A stretch of 64,000 bases of DNA from Kribbella monticola. Its GTDB lineage: Bacteria > Actinomycetota > Actinomycetes > Propionibacteriales > Kribbellaceae. The position numbers were made by a program, and so were the translations under genes. Below the pieces are notes generated by a model. It had not been told where the DNA came from, did no database searches, and saw nothing but the letters and a program-made list of their open reading frames with translations. Positions 24,070-32,566 of this stretch are shown here, one piece after another (within the stretch, counting starts at the first letter, position 1; each line of letters begins with the position of its first letter). The stretch is from positions 124,001 through 188,000 of the forward strand of contig NZ_QFXK01000003.1 in assembly GCF_003261635.1 (NCBI RefSeq). Direction: 5' to 3'.

Positions 24070-25269
24070 TCAGCGCCGCCGTCGTCGCTTGGCCAGCAGC
24101 ACCAGCTCGACCTTCGCCGTCTGTGACTCCCGGCGTACCTCTCGGTAACCAGCCTTCCGGTAGAGCCGCAGGTTGCGCTCGCTCTCGGCGCCGGTGAACA
24201 GCTCGTACTGCGTGACGCCGGCGGGCGCGGTCTGCTCGGCGACCCGCAGCAGCTTCGTCCCGACTCCTCGCCCCTGCCAGTCGGGAGCGACCATCAGGCG
24301 GCCGATACGCGCCACTGGGCCATCCACCAAGACATGGACGGCTCCGACGATCCGGGTACCTGCCACTGCCTTCCAGACGCCACCTGCGGCCACTCGCTCA
24401 ACAGTGCCCGACAGATCCTCCTGCATCGGCGGGATGCTGAAGTCGTCGTAGGCCATTGCCTCCGACAAGTAAGCGGCGAGCTGGAGCGTGTGGATCTCCC
24501 CCGCGTCCGCCACGGTTGCCGGGAGCACCTGCACGGCAGAGACGGCGTCGTCCTTGTCAGCCACAGCAGCACCCCAGGCAGCCAGCAGATCCGGCCGGCG
24601 CTCGGCAGTACGTCGTACGGACTCGTCGTGTCGCCACTGGGCCACCAGACCGTGGTTACCCGACAGCAGGACGTCCGGTACGGCGTGGCCTCGCCAAGTC
24701 GGCGGCTTCGTGTAGACCGGGTATTCCAGCAGCCCGTCGCCCGAGTGGGACTCCTCGGCCAGGGACTCCGGGTTGCCGATCACGCCGGGCAGTAGACGAG
24801 CAACGGCTTCGACGATCACCAGTACGGCGACCTCGCCGCCGTTGAGCACGTAGTCGCCGATGGAGACCTCGTCGACTCGCATCCGCTCGGCAGCGTGCTC
24901 TGCAACCCGTGCGTCGATCCCCTCGTAGCGCCCACAGGCAAAGGCCAGCCAGGGCTCAGCAGCGAGCTCATAAGCCAGCTCCTGCGTGAACGGGCGGCCG
25001 GCCGGCGTCGGTACGATCAACCGAGGCTGCGACGGGCCGTCAGCAGGCGCCACGGCGTCCAGGGCCTCACCCCAGGGCTCCGGCTTCATCACCATGCCTG
25101 CGCCACCGCCGTACGGCGTGTCGTCCACGGTCCGGTGCCGGTCGTACGTCCACTCGCGCAGGTCGTGCACCCGTACGTCCAGCAGGCCGCTCTTCGCCGC
25201 CTTGCCGACCAGACTCAAGTCCAGTGCGGCCAGGTACTCCGGGAAGATCGAGACGACGTCCAGCCTCAT
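24070..25269 (-). CDS. trmD: tRNA (guanine-37-N1)-methyltransferase fused to a GNAT acetyltransferase domain
   Basis: 399 residues, against about 240 for a usual TrmD. Residues 1-240 are Trm[45 protein letters not shown] (knot region), [25 protein letters not shown] and the [28 protein letters not shown] segment. From about 255 a GNAT domain follows: [52 protein letters not shown] (acetyl-CoA loop QGRGVG) and [24 protein letters not shown]. The start overlaps the rimM stop (ATGA). The open frame is continuous, so the fusion is not a frameshift product in this sequence. Confidence 0.92.
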   Translation of the reverse strand: MRLDVVSIFPEYLAALDLSLVGKAAKSGLLDVRVHDLREWTYDRHRTVDDTPYGGGAGMVMKPEPWGEALDAVAPADGPSQPRLIVPTPAGRPFTQELAYELAAEPWLAFACGRYEGIDARVAEHAAERMRVDEVSIGDYVLNGGEVAVLVIVEAVARLLPGVIGNPESLAEESHSGDGLLEYPVYTKPPTWRGHAVPDVLLSGNHGLVAQWRHDESVRRTAERRPDLLAAWGAAVADKDDAVSAVQVLPATVADAGEIHTLQLAAYLSEAMAYDDFSIPPMQEDLSGTVERVAAGGVWKAVAGTRIVGAVHVLVDGPVARIGRLMVAPDWQGRGVGTKLLRVAEQTAPAGVTQYELFTGAESERNLRLYRKAGYREVRRESQTAKVELVLLAKRRRRR

Positions 25270-25817
25270 TCGCTGCTGTCCCCGTCCGTGGGCACGACCT
25301 CTGCGCCCTCGGGATCGAGCAGGCCGGGCCGGTCGGCCACCAGGACGTACCTGGCGTCCAGATCGATCTCCGGAACCAGTTCCTCGACCAGGGGAACCAG
25401 TACTGCGTTGCCGGCCGGCCGGCGGATCTCCAGCAGGTCCTGGGACGGCAGGTGGATCACGTCGATGACCTCACCGGCCTCGGCGCCGTCGGTGGTCCGG
25501 ACGGACAGGCCGATCAGCTCGCGATCGTAGTACTCGTCCGGGTCTTCCGGGCGCTCGTCCTCGCCGATCTCGGCCTGCAGTTCGAGGTTTCGCAGCAGCT
25601 CGGCGGCGGTCCGGTCCGGTGACTCCTCGAACTTCACCAGCAGCCGGCCGCTGTGCCAGCGGCTGGACTCGACCGTGAGCGTCCGCGGCGGCTTGGTGGT
25701 CGTGACGAGCTTCGCGCCGTCGGCGAACCGGCGGTCCGGCTCGTCGGTGCGTACGTCCAGGCCGACCTCGCCCTTGATCCCGTGAGCCCGGCCGATCCGG
25801 CCAACAATCACCAGCAC
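25266..25817 (-). CDS. rimM: Ribosome maturation factor RimM
   Basis: 183 residues; GTG start at 25817. N-terminal RimM domain [27 protein letters not shown], then the PRC barrel ([36 protein letters not shown] ... [22 protein letters not shown]). RimM binds S19 and helps mature the 30S head. It is coupled to trmD by a 4-base overlap. A strong terminator separates it from khpA-rpsP, so rimM-trmD needs its own promoter in the 25,818-25,950 gap, which carries the 22-bp repeats. Confidence 0.95.
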   Translation of the reverse strand: MLVIVGRIGRAHGIKGEVGLDVRTDEPDRRFADGAKLVTTTKPPRTLTVESSRWHSGRLLVKFEESPDRTAAELLRNLELQAEIGEDERPEDPDEYYDRELIGLSVRTTDGAEAGEVIDVIHLPSQDLLEIRRPAGNAVLVPLVEELVPEIDLDARYVLVADRPGLLDPEGAEVVPTDGDSSE

Positions 25818-25875
25818 CGCTAGTCCCTCTCTGCGTGGTTACAGCCACCGGCCGCGCCGGCGGGCTGTCGAGTGA

Positions 25876-25941
25876 CAGGCGACATCTTGTCCACTGTCAG
25901 GCGACATTCTGTCAACTGCCGGTGGACATGTTGACCAGCAG
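25876..25941. repeat. Three 22-bp direct repeats upstream of rimM
   Basis: CAGGCGACATCTTGTCCACT starts at 25876, CAGGCGACATTCTGTCAACT at 25898 and a diverged copy CGGTGGACATGTTGACCAGC at 25920, so the period is exactly 22 bp (two helical turns). They lie between the rpsP-khpA terminator and the rimM start. They could be an operator for rimM-trmD or the leftover end of an insertion sequence; the CAGGCGACAT motif recalls ends of IS481-type elements, but no transposase is near. Confidence 0.7.
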
Positions 25942-25950
25942 CGCCTGGGT

Positions 25951-25990
25951 AAAACTGGAGGGCTGCACCCGACCGGGTGCAGCCCTCCAG
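25951..25990 (-). terminator. Perfect intrinsic terminator after khpA
   Basis: CTGGAGGGCTGCACCC (25955-25970) and its perfect complement (25975-25990) form a 16-bp stem with a 4-base loop. On the minus strand the stem is followed by TTTT (25954-25951). It lies 12 bases beyond the khpA stop and so ends the rpsP-khpA transcript. Confidence 0.92.
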
Positions 25991-26002
25991 GGAAGTGCTC
26001 AG

Positions 26003-26257
26003 TCAGCGGCGCGGACGCCGGTTGACCTCGTCGACGAAGTCGATCCGGACCGACTGCTCGGAGCTGAGCGCCCCGACCACGGTCCGGATGGCGGTCGCCG
26101 TCCGGCCGTTGCGGCCGATCACCTTGCCGATGTCGTCGGGGTGCACGTGCACCTCGAGAGTGCGACCGCGACGCAGGTTACGGGACCGGACACTGACGTC
26201 GTCGGGGTTGTCCACGATGCCTCGGACCAGGTGCTCCAGCGCCTCGGTCTCCATCAT
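26003..26257 (-). CDS. khpA: KH-domain RNA-binding protein KhpA
   Basis: 84 residues: one KH domain with VHPDDIGKVIGRNGRTATAIRTVV, where GRNG is the RNA-binding GxxG loop, and RIDFVDEVNRRPRR at the end. This is the actinobacterial KhpA (YlqC-like) located after rpsP. It binds RNA without strong sequence preference and in other bacteria acts with KhpB/Jag. It lies two bases after the rpsP stop and is followed by the terminator at 25951-25990. Confidence 0.93.
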   Translation of the reverse strand: MMETEALEHLVRGIVDNPDDVSVRSRNLRRGRTLEVHVHPDDIGKVIGRNGRTATAIRTVVGALSSEQSVRIDFVDEVNRRPRR

Positions 26258-26259
26258 GG

Positions 26260-26778
26260 TCAGGCCTTGGCGTCGTCGGCCGGCGCGTCGGCAGCAGCCT
26301 CGGCGGCCGGAGCAGCCTCAGCGGCCGGCGCCTCGTCGGCGGCCGGGGTGGCCTCGTCGGCCTTCGGCTCGTCCTTCTTGGCCGCGGCCTTCTTGGCGGT
26401 GGTCTTCTTCGCCGTGACGGCCTCGGTCTTCAGCGTGCCGTGGGCCTCGGCCAGCGCCTCGTTGAAGATCTCCAGCTTGTCGCGCTTCGGCTCCTTGACC
26501 CGCAGCGGCGCCGGGGCCTCCAGGCCCTTGAACTTCTGCCAGTCACCGCTGGCCTTGAAGATCGCCTGAACGGCCTCGGTCGGCTGCGCGCCGACGCCCA
26601 GCCAGTACTGCGCGCGGTCCGACTCGACGTGGATGAACGACGGCTCGGCCTTCGGGTTGTACTTGCCGATCTCCTCGATGGCGCGGCCGTCACGCTTGGT
26701 GCGGGCGTCCATCACGACGATGCGGTAGTGCGGCGCACGCTTCTTGCCGATGCGCTTCAAACGGATCTTGACTGCCAC
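26260..26778 (-). CDS. rpsP: 30S ribosomal protein S16 with long Ala/Lys/Glu-rich tail
   Basis: 172 residues, twice the bacterial norm. The S16 core occupies about residues 1-85 ([77 protein letters not shown]). From about 105 the tail is low complexity ([20 protein letters not shown], then [18 protein letters not shown]). Such tails are common in S16 of actinobacteria. It is the first gene of the rpsP-khpA unit. Confidence 0.97.
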   Translation of the reverse strand: MAVKIRLKRIGKKRAPHYRIVVMDARTKRDGRAIEEIGKYNPKAEPSFIHVESDRAQYWLGVGAQPTEAVQAIFKASGDWQKFKGLEAPAPLRVKEPKRDKLEIFNEALAEAHGTLKTEAVTAKKTTAKKAAAKKDEPKADEATPAADEAPAAEAAPAAEAAADAPADDAKA

Positions 26779-27137
26779 GTTTGTGTGGTCTCCCTTGGGA
26801 ATTCATGTCTGGTTGAGTGGTACACCGGCGTCGTGGGGACAACGGGCGACCACTCGGATGGGCCGGCGGGGGCGTGGAGTTAGAGGGCTGCACGCGATCC
26901 TGACGACACTCAGCCGAACATTCTGCCAGAACTACCCCCCACAACCCAATCCACCACTTCTCGCCTCCCACCAACAACCAGAAGCGCAGGAAAAGCGCAA
27001 GGAAGGCGAACGGGCCGAGGCACACCGGACCCGGCGCAAGGCGCCGAGGCGAGCACAAAGCGCCGGGGCTGGAGCGGGAGTTGTCAGGGGCCGAACGCGT
27101 CGGGGCAGGGCGGAGGGGGTCGGGGTGGGCGGGAGGG
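26779..27137. other. Gene-free stretch between rpsP and the GH4 gene
   Basis: About 360 bases. It holds the upstream region of rpsP and the start-side of nothing else on the minus strand; the GH4 gene ends at 27138. The part from 26990 to 27130 is repetitive G/C-rich sequence (GCGCCGAGGCGAGCACAAAGCGCCGGGG) without a convincing terminator. I see no RNA gene. Confidence 0.5.
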
Positions 27138-28478
27138 TCAGGGGTGGAAGCGGGAGAGTTCGGGGAGGTGGGTGGCGTAGGCGTTGAGGAGTTGGTCGGC
27201 GGTGACCGAGTCGATCAGGGGGTGCCAGGCGAAGGCTCGTACGGCGGCGGCTCGGGAGCCGGTTGTCGCTGCCTCGATCGTCGAGCGTTCCACCGCCTTG
27301 ACCGCGCAGACCAGGCCGGCCTGGTGGTCGGTGAACTGCGAAACGGTGACCGGTCGCGCGCCATTGGCGTCCACAGTGCACGGGATCTCGACCACCGCGT
27401 CGTCGTCCAGATGCCGTAAGGTCCCGCGGTTGCGGACGTTCAGGATCAGCGAGGCCCGCTCGTTGTGCGCGATCGCCCGCATCAGCGACAGTGCGACCTG
27501 CTCATAACCACCCGCCGACATGTCCCGCTCGTCCCGCTCCCCCGCGTCGGCGACAGCGCGGCTCTCGACCATGTACGTCGACTCGCGCTCGGCCCGCGTC
27601 TTCTGCCAGAGCTCCAGCGCGTCATCAGGCCGCCGAGCCGTCTCTGCATAGAACGCGGACTGCTGCTCCAACAGGAACGTCCCCCGCGTCTGCTCAACAG
27701 CCTGTACTGCGGCCAGTGTCTCCCGCGCGAAGTAGTAGTAGTGCAGGTACTCGTTAGGGATCGACCCCAACGACCGCAGCCACTCCACTCCGAACAGCCG
27801 GCCCTCCTCGAAGGCACCGAGCGCAGTCGAGTCAGCCAGCAGCTCAGGGAGGCGATCGACTCCACCGGACTGCAGACCACGCAGCCAGCCCAAGTGATTC
27901 AGCCCCGCGTAGTCGTAGAACACAGTGGACGCGTCCAACCCGAGCGCCAGCGCAGCACGGCGACCGAGTCCAGACGGCGAGTCACAGATCCCGATGACCC
28001 GGTCACCGAGGTACGGGATCATCGCCTCGGTCACCATGCCGGCAGGGTTGGTGAAGTTGATGACCCAGGCCTCGGATGCGAGCTCAGCGATCCGCTGGGC
28101 GATCCCGACCGCTACCGGCAGGGTCCGCAGCGCGTACGCGATCCCACCAGCTCCGACGGTCTCCTGCCCCAGTACGCCGAGGTCGAGCGCGACCCGCTCG
28201 TCCACCGTGCGCCCCTCGAGCCCACCGACGCGGATTGCCGAGAAGACGAAGTCGGCGCCGCGCAGAGCTTCGTCGAGCTCAGTCGTCTCGGTGACAGCAG
28301 GCGCATCGGAGTACTTCGCAGCCTGCTGCCGCAGTACGGCGCCGATCGACCGCAGCCGGCCGCGGTCGGTGTCGTAGAGCACTACCGAGGTGATCCGGCC
28401 TTCGCCACGATCACCGAGCAACGCCTGATAAACGAGCGGCACCCGAAACCCACCGCCACCGAGGATGGTCAGTCTCAT
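27138..28478 (-). CDS. GH4-family 6-phospho-beta-glucosidase
   Basis: 446 residues. The NAD-binding start is LTILGGGGFRVPLVYQALL. The GH4 hallmarks NFTNPAGMVTEA, GICDSPSG (metal Cys) and DYAGLNHLGWLRG (metal His) are present, along with SIPNEYLHYYYF. GH4 enzymes use NAD+ and a divalent metal to cleave phosphorylated or free glycosides by a redox mechanism. The 6-phospho-beta-glucosidase subgroup is the best fit, though an ABC rather than a PTS system is next door, so the true substrate may be unphosphorylated. Start overlaps the DeoR gene stop by four bases. Confidence 0.85.
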   Translation of the reverse strand: MRLTILGGGGFRVPLVYQALLGDRGEGRITSVVLYDTDRGRLRSIGAVLRQQAAKYSDAPAVTETTELDEALRGADFVFSAIRVGGLEGRTVDERVALDLGVLGQETVGAGGIAYALRTLPVAVGIAQRIAELASEAWVINFTNPAGMVTEAMIPYLGDRVIGICDSPSGLGRRAALALGLDASTVFYDYAGLNHLGWLRGLQSGGVDRLPELLADSTALGAFEEGRLFGVEWLRSLGSIPNEYLHYYYFARETLAAVQAVEQTRGTFLLEQQSAFYAETARRPDDALELWQKTRAERESTYMVESRAVADAGERDERDMSAGGYEQVALSLMRAIAHNERASLILNVRNRGTLRHLDDDAVVEIPCTVDANGARPVTVSQFTDHQAGLVCAVKAVERSTIEAATTGSRAAAVRAFAWHPLIDSVTADQLLNAYATHLPELSRFHP

Positions 28479-29227
28479 GCGAGCACCACCTGCACTCCTG
28501 CCTCTTCCAGTTGGGTTCGGGTCGACTCGTCGGCGCCGGGCTCGGTGACGACCACTGAGAGCTCTGCTGGGTCACAGACCTTCGCCACGCCGTGGCCGGG
28601 GAACTTGGTCGCATCCGCGAGCAGGACCACCCGGTCGGCGGCCTTGATCATGGCTCGCTTCACCGGTACCTCGATCATCGTGCTGTCCATCACCCGGCCG
28701 TCCGGGCGCACACCGCTGGTGCCCAGGAACAGCCAGTCGACGTGCACCTGCCGCAGCGACTCCTCCGTCAGGTAGCCGACCAACGAGCGGTAGCTGCGCC
28801 GCACGAAGCCACCCAGGATCACCAGCTCGATCTGCTCGTCGTTCTGCAACTCCTCCAGTACTGCGAGGTTGCTGGTCACCACCGTCAACGACCGTCCGTG
28901 CAGATGGTGCGCCAGCCGCAGCGCCGTAGTACCGATGTCGAGGAGCACCGACTGACCGTCACTGATCAAAGAGGCTGCGCGGCGGGCGATGCGGTCCTTC
29001 TCGTCAGCGTGCACCGCGCTCACTTCGGCGAACGGCTCGTCGCCGTCGTCGACCGCGAGGGCACCGCCGTAGACGCGGGTCAGCCGGCCCTGCTCGTGCA
29101 ACTGCTCCAGGTCGCGGCGAATCGTCGCCTCACTGACCCCGAGCTGGGCGGCCAGCACCTTCACGCCCCCGGCCCCGTCGGCCTTGAGCGCGCGGACGAT
29201 CTGATCCTGCCGCTGCTTTGGCAACAC
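28475..29227 (-). CDS. DeoR-family transcriptional regulator
   Basis: 250 residues. N-terminal HTH: MLPKQRQDQIVRALKADGAGGVKVLAAQLGVSEATIRRDLEQLHEQGRLTRVYGG. The C-terminal DeoR sugar-binding domain follows: SVLLDIGTTALRLAHHL, TVVTSNLAVLEELQN, ILGGFVRRSYRSLVG, DWLFLGTSGV, KRAMIKAADRVVLLADATKFPGHG. These proteins usually repress sugar operons and are released by a phosphosugar. Divergent from the kinase and ABC genes; candidate sites AGTTTGnn lie in the shared upstream region. GTG start. Confidence 0.92.
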   Translation of the reverse strand: MLPKQRQDQIVRALKADGAGGVKVLAAQLGVSEATIRRDLEQLHEQGRLTRVYGGALAVDDGDEPFAEVSAVHADEKDRIARRAASLISDGQSVLLDIGTTALRLAHHLHGRSLTVVTSNLAVLEELQNDEQIELVILGGFVRRSYRSLVGYLTEESLRQVHVDWLFLGTSGVRPDGRVMDSTMIEVPVKRAMIKAADRVVLLADATKFPGHGVAKVCDPAELSVVVTEPGADESTRTQLEEAGVQVVLA

Positions 29228-29240
29228 GGAGAGACCGTAT

Positions 29241-29330
29241 CACGCAAACTCCGTCATACTCACTCATCACAATGCACACCTATTGCGAAGTTTGCTCAGA
29301 ACACCCACACTGTCTGCACGAGTTTGAGCG
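29241..29330. promoter_or_regulatory. Divergent promoter region with three AGTTTG candidate DeoR sites
   Basis: AGTTTGCTCA (29289-29298), AGTTTGAGCG (29321-29330) and, on the other strand, AGTTTGCGTG (complement of 29241-29250) share an AGTTTG core. They lie between the DeoR start and the kinase start. The two plus-strand copies are 32 bases apart, about three turns. Binding by the DeoR protein is inferred from position. Confidence 0.45.
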
Positions 29331-29352
29331 ACCCTGCAGGAGTGTGCTGACG

Positions 29353-30345
29353 ATGGGCGAGCTGCCTCAGCTGCCTTCGCAAGACCCAGGACTGGACTCA
29401 GGGCTGGACGTGGTCGTGTCCGGCCTGGTCTTCCACGACCTGGTGCTCGGTCTGCCCACTGCTCCGCGGCCGGGCACCGAGGTCTGGGCCGGCGATTCGG
29501 CCGAGAGCCCCGGCGGGATCGCCAACTTCGCCGTCGCACTGGCCCGGCTCGGCCTGCGTACCGGCCTGGCCGCGGTGTTCGGCGACGACCACTTCGGCAA
29601 CAGCATCTGGCAGCGACTCGAGACCGGCGAGGGCATCGACCTCACCCACTCGCGCAAGGTAGAAGGCTGGCCCACCCCACTCACCGTGGCGCTTGCCTAT
29701 GACAACGACCGTGCCCTCGTGACCCGGGGCACCACTCCCCCACTCACCGCAGACGACCTGCTCCCCACGCCGCCGGTGGCCAAAGCCGTTGCCGCGCACA
29801 TCGGACCCTGGGGCAACGACTGGCTGGCCAAGGCGAAAGCGTCCGGCAGCTTGGTGTTCGCAGATGTCGGCTGGGATCCGGCCGAGCAGTGGGACCCCGC
29901 AGTACTCGACCAACTCGAGCACTGTGACGTGTTCCTGCCCAACGCCGACGAAGCGATGCACTACACCCGTACTGCGAGTCCCGCCGACGCATTGCATCAA
30001 CTGGCAGAGCGAGTCCCCGTGGTCGTCGTGTCGGACGGCGCCAACGGCGCACTGGCGATCGACGCATGCTCCGGCGAAGAAATCGCAGTACCGGCGTACG
30101 TAGTACCGGCTGTTGACACCACTGGCGCAGGGGATGTCTTTGCTGCCGGGTTCATCGCAGCCACCTTGTGGGACCTGCCGCTGGCAGATCGCGTGCGGTT
30201 CGGCGCACTGGTCGCGGCGCTCTCGGTGACCCGGCTGGGCGGTGCCGACGCGGCGCCGACCTGGGCCGAGATCGAGGCGTGGCAGCACCGCAATCCATCA
30301 GACGGGGCAATCGACGCACTGCTCAGTGCGCAGCTAGGAAGGTAG
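29353..30345 (+). CDS. PfkB-family carbohydrate kinase
   Basis: 330 residues. The ATG at 29353 has AGGAG ten bases upstream; an in-frame GTG at 29344 is too close to that site. Ribokinase-fold signatures: VVVSGLVFHDLVL, SPGGIANFAVALARLGLRTGLAAVFGDDHFG (first PfkB motif) and VDTTGAGDVFAAGFIAATLWDL (second motif, catalytic Asp in GAGD). The sugar cannot be read. It starts a plus-strand operon with the solute-binding protein and two permeases, so it probably phosphorylates the imported sugar or a breakdown product. Confidence 0.92.
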   Translation: MGELPQLPSQDPGLDSGLDVVVSGLVFHDLVLGLPTAPRPGTEVWAGDSAESPGGIANFAVALARLGLRTGLAAVFGDDHFGNSIWQRLETGEGIDLTHSRKVEGWPTPLTVALAYDNDRALVTRGTTPPLTADDLLPTPPVAKAVAAHIGPWGNDWLAKAKASGSLVFADVGWDPAEQWDPAVLDQLEHCDVFLPNADEAMHYTRTASPADALHQLAERVPVVVVSDGANGALAIDACSGEEIAVPAYVVPAVDTTGAGDVFAAGFIAATLWDLPLADRVRFGALVAALSVTRLGGADAAPTWAEIEAWQHRNPSDGAIDALLSAQLGR

Positions 30346-30350
30346 ACACC

Positions 30351-31637
30351 ATGGAGCTCTCTCGTCGCACGCTGATCGCCGGGGGCTTCGCCGCCATGCT
30401 CGGCGGAACCGTGGCCGGCTGCTCGTCCAGCATGGACGCCGGCACCACGAAGAAGAACGCATCCGGCAACATCGCCTTGTGGTGCTGGCCGGGCGGCCTG
30501 GGCAAGTCCGTGCTCGACGACACCATCGCGCACTTCCCCGACCAGCACATCAAGTACTCCGAGGTCGGCGGCGACTTCAAGCAGAAGCTGCTGACCACGT
30601 TCAACGGCGGTACGTCGATCCCCGACATCACCGGGATCAAGGGCGAGGACATCGCCTCGATGCTGCCGCAGGCGAACCGGTTCGTGGACCTGAAGACGAT
30701 CGGCGCCGACTCGATCCTGGGCGACTACCTGGACTGGAAGGTCAAGCAGGCCACCACGCTGGACGGCAAGGTGCTCGGCATCCCGATCGACATCGGCCCG
30801 ACCGCGCTGTTCTACCGCGAGGACGTCTTCACCGCCGGCGGACTGCCCGGCGACCCGGCCAAGGTTGCTGAGCAGATGAAGACCTGGGACGACTTCCTGG
30901 CCGCCGGGGTGGAGCTGAAGAAGTCCAATCCGAAGGCCTTCATCGTCGCCGACGCCGCCGACCTGTACGGCACGATCGTCAACCAGGGCACGGCTCGCTA
31001 CATCGACAAGGACAACAAGTTCATCGGCGACCAGGACCACATCCGCAAGGCGTGGGACACCGCGGTGAAGGCGATCACGCTCAAGGTCGACGGCAAGACA
31101 CTCGGCGGCTCGCCGGACTGGAACGCCGGCCTCGACAAGGGCACGGTGCCCACCGTCACTGGCGCCGCCTGGGTCGCGCTGGACATCAAGGCCGCCTGCA
31201 AGACCAGCGTCGGCAAGTGGCGGGTCGCACCGACCCCGAGCGGCCCGGCGAACTTCGGTGGGTCGTTCCTCGCCGTCACCAAGAACGCCGCCGATCCGGC
31301 CGCCGCCTTCGAGGTGATCAAGTACATGCTCAGCGCCGACAACGAGGCGAAGGCGTTCGCGGACGCGCAGATCTTCCCGGCCACCCCGGCCGCGTACGAC
31401 AAGCCGCAGCTCAAGGCGGCCGATCCGTTCTTCGGCGGCCAGGTCCCGATCGAGGTCTTCGGCCCAGCCGCCAAGAACATCCCGATCGCGTACGAAGCGC
31501 CGCTGGACAGCGCGGTCGCGACGCCGTTCACCGACGAACTCAAGCTGGTCCAGGCCGGCAAGAAGTCGTCGGACGCGGCCTGGTCCTCCGCCGTGCAGAA
31601 GGCGAAGCAGATCGGCAAGCGTCAGGGCGTGCAGTGA
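30351..31637 (+). CDS. ABC sugar-binding lipoprotein
   Basis: 428 residues. A twin-arginine-like SRRTLIAGGFAAMLGG signal is followed by the lipobox TVAGC with Cys24. The mature part has the family-1 binding-protein pattern (DGKVLGIPIDIGPTALFYREDVFTAGGLPG, WVALDIKAA, FLAVTKNAADPAAAFEVIKYML). The ATG at 30351 sits six bases after the kinase stop, which is part of the ribosome site. Anchored outside the cell, it delivers sugar to the two permeases that follow. The ATPase is not in the operon; a shared MsiK-type ATPase is typical in actinobacteria. Confidence 0.93.
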   Translation: MELSRRTLIAGGFAAMLGGTVAGCSSSMDAGTTKKNASGNIALWCWPGGLGKSVLDDTIAHFPDQHIKYSEVGGDFKQKLLTTFNGGTSIPDITGIKGEDIASMLPQANRFVDLKTIGADSILGDYLDWKVKQATTLDGKVLGIPIDIGPTALFYREDVFTAGGLPGDPAKVAEQMKTWDDFLAAGVELKKSNPKAFIVADAADLYGTIVNQGTARYIDKDNKFIGDQDHIRKAWDTAVKAITLKVDGKTLGGSPDWNAGLDKGTVPTVTGAAWVALDIKAACKTSVGKWRVAPTPSGPANFGGSFLAVTKNAADPAAAFEVIKYMLSADNEAKAFADAQIFPATPAAYDKPQLKAADPFFGGQVPIEVFGPAAKNIPIAYEAPLDSAVATPFTDELKLVQAGKKSSDAAWSSAVQKAKQIGKRQGVQ

Positions 31638-32566
31638 CCCTGACCGCGACAGCCCCCACCCGACCGGCCAGTACTGCGAAGCCGCAGCGCCGCCGAGGCA
31701 TCCTGTCGTACTGGCGTTTCTACCTGGCCCTGTCGCCGTTCTATCTGCTCTTCGTCGTCTTCGGGCTGTACCCGGTCGCGTCGACGATCCTGCTCGCCTT
31801 CCAGAAGTGGGACGGCCTCGGCCCGCGCAAGATGGTCGGGCTGCAGAACTTCCGCTTCCTGATCGAGGACAGCACGTTCTGGCTGTCGTTGTGGAACACG
31901 GTCGTCCTGTTCGTGATGTCGACAGCGCCGACGCTGGTGATCGCGATGACGCTCGCGGTGATGCTGCACTCCGCCGTACGGTTCAAGGGCATCTACCGGA
32001 TCGCGTACTTCATCCCGAACATCACCTCGCTGGTCGCGGCGGCGATCTTCTTCGCCGCCGTCTTCAGCACCAACTTCGGGCTGATCAACGCCGGCCTGCG
32101 CTCGCTCGGGTTGCCGACCGAGGACTGGCTGCGGCAACCGTGGGGGATCAAGATCGCGATCTCCACGATGATCGTGTGGCAGTGGGCCGGGTACAACACG
32201 ATCATCTACCTGGCCGGCCTGCAGGCGATCCCGACCGAACAGTACGAAGCAGCCAAGGTCGATGGTGCTGGGCCGTTCCGGACGTTCTTCTCGATCACGT
32301 TGCCGCAACTGCGCCCGGTAGTGCTGTTCACCGTGATCATGTCGACGATCGGTGGCCTGCAGACGTTCACCGAGCCGCAGGTGATGGTCGGCAACAACGG
32401 CGGCACCGGGCAGAGCGGCATGACGGTGGTCATGTACTTCTACAACCAGGCCTTCTTCAACAACGACTACGGGTACGCCGGGGCGATTGCCCTGAGCATC
32501 TTCATGCTCGTGCTGCTCTTCACCGCGATCAACTGGAAGCTGCTGGGCGGAAGGGGGCGGCAGTGA
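31634..32566 (+). CDS. ABC sugar permease, MalF type
   Basis: 310 residues; the GTG at 31634 overlaps the lipoprotein stop (GTGA). Six membrane helices, first at about 32-52 (FYLALSPFYLLFVVFGLYPVAST). The conserved EAA loop is EQYEAAKVDGAGPFRTFFSITLPQLRP. It forms the channel with the next gene. The GTG start trims a much longer open frame that overlaps the lipoprotein gene. Confidence 0.93.
   Translation: MTLTATAPTRPASTAKPQRRRGILSYWRFYLALSPFYLLFVVFGLYPVASTILLAFQKWDGLGPRKMVGLQNFRFLIEDSTFWLSLWNTVVLFVMSTAPTLVIAMTLAVMLHSAVRFKGIYRIAYFIPNITSLVAAAIFFAAVFSTNFGLINAGLRSLGLPTEDWLRQPWGIKIAISTMIVWQWAGYNTIIYLAGLQAIPTEQYEAAKVDGAGPFRTFFSITLPQLRPVVLFTVIMSTIGGLQTFTEPQVMVGNNGGTGQSGMTVVMYFYNQAFFNNDYGYAGAIALSIFMLVLLFTAINWKLLGGRGRQ

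Noticed and set aside
29218..29352. N-terminal extension of the PfkB kinase from 29218
   Set aside because: It overlaps the divergent DeoR gene and the promoter region and has no kinase similarity.
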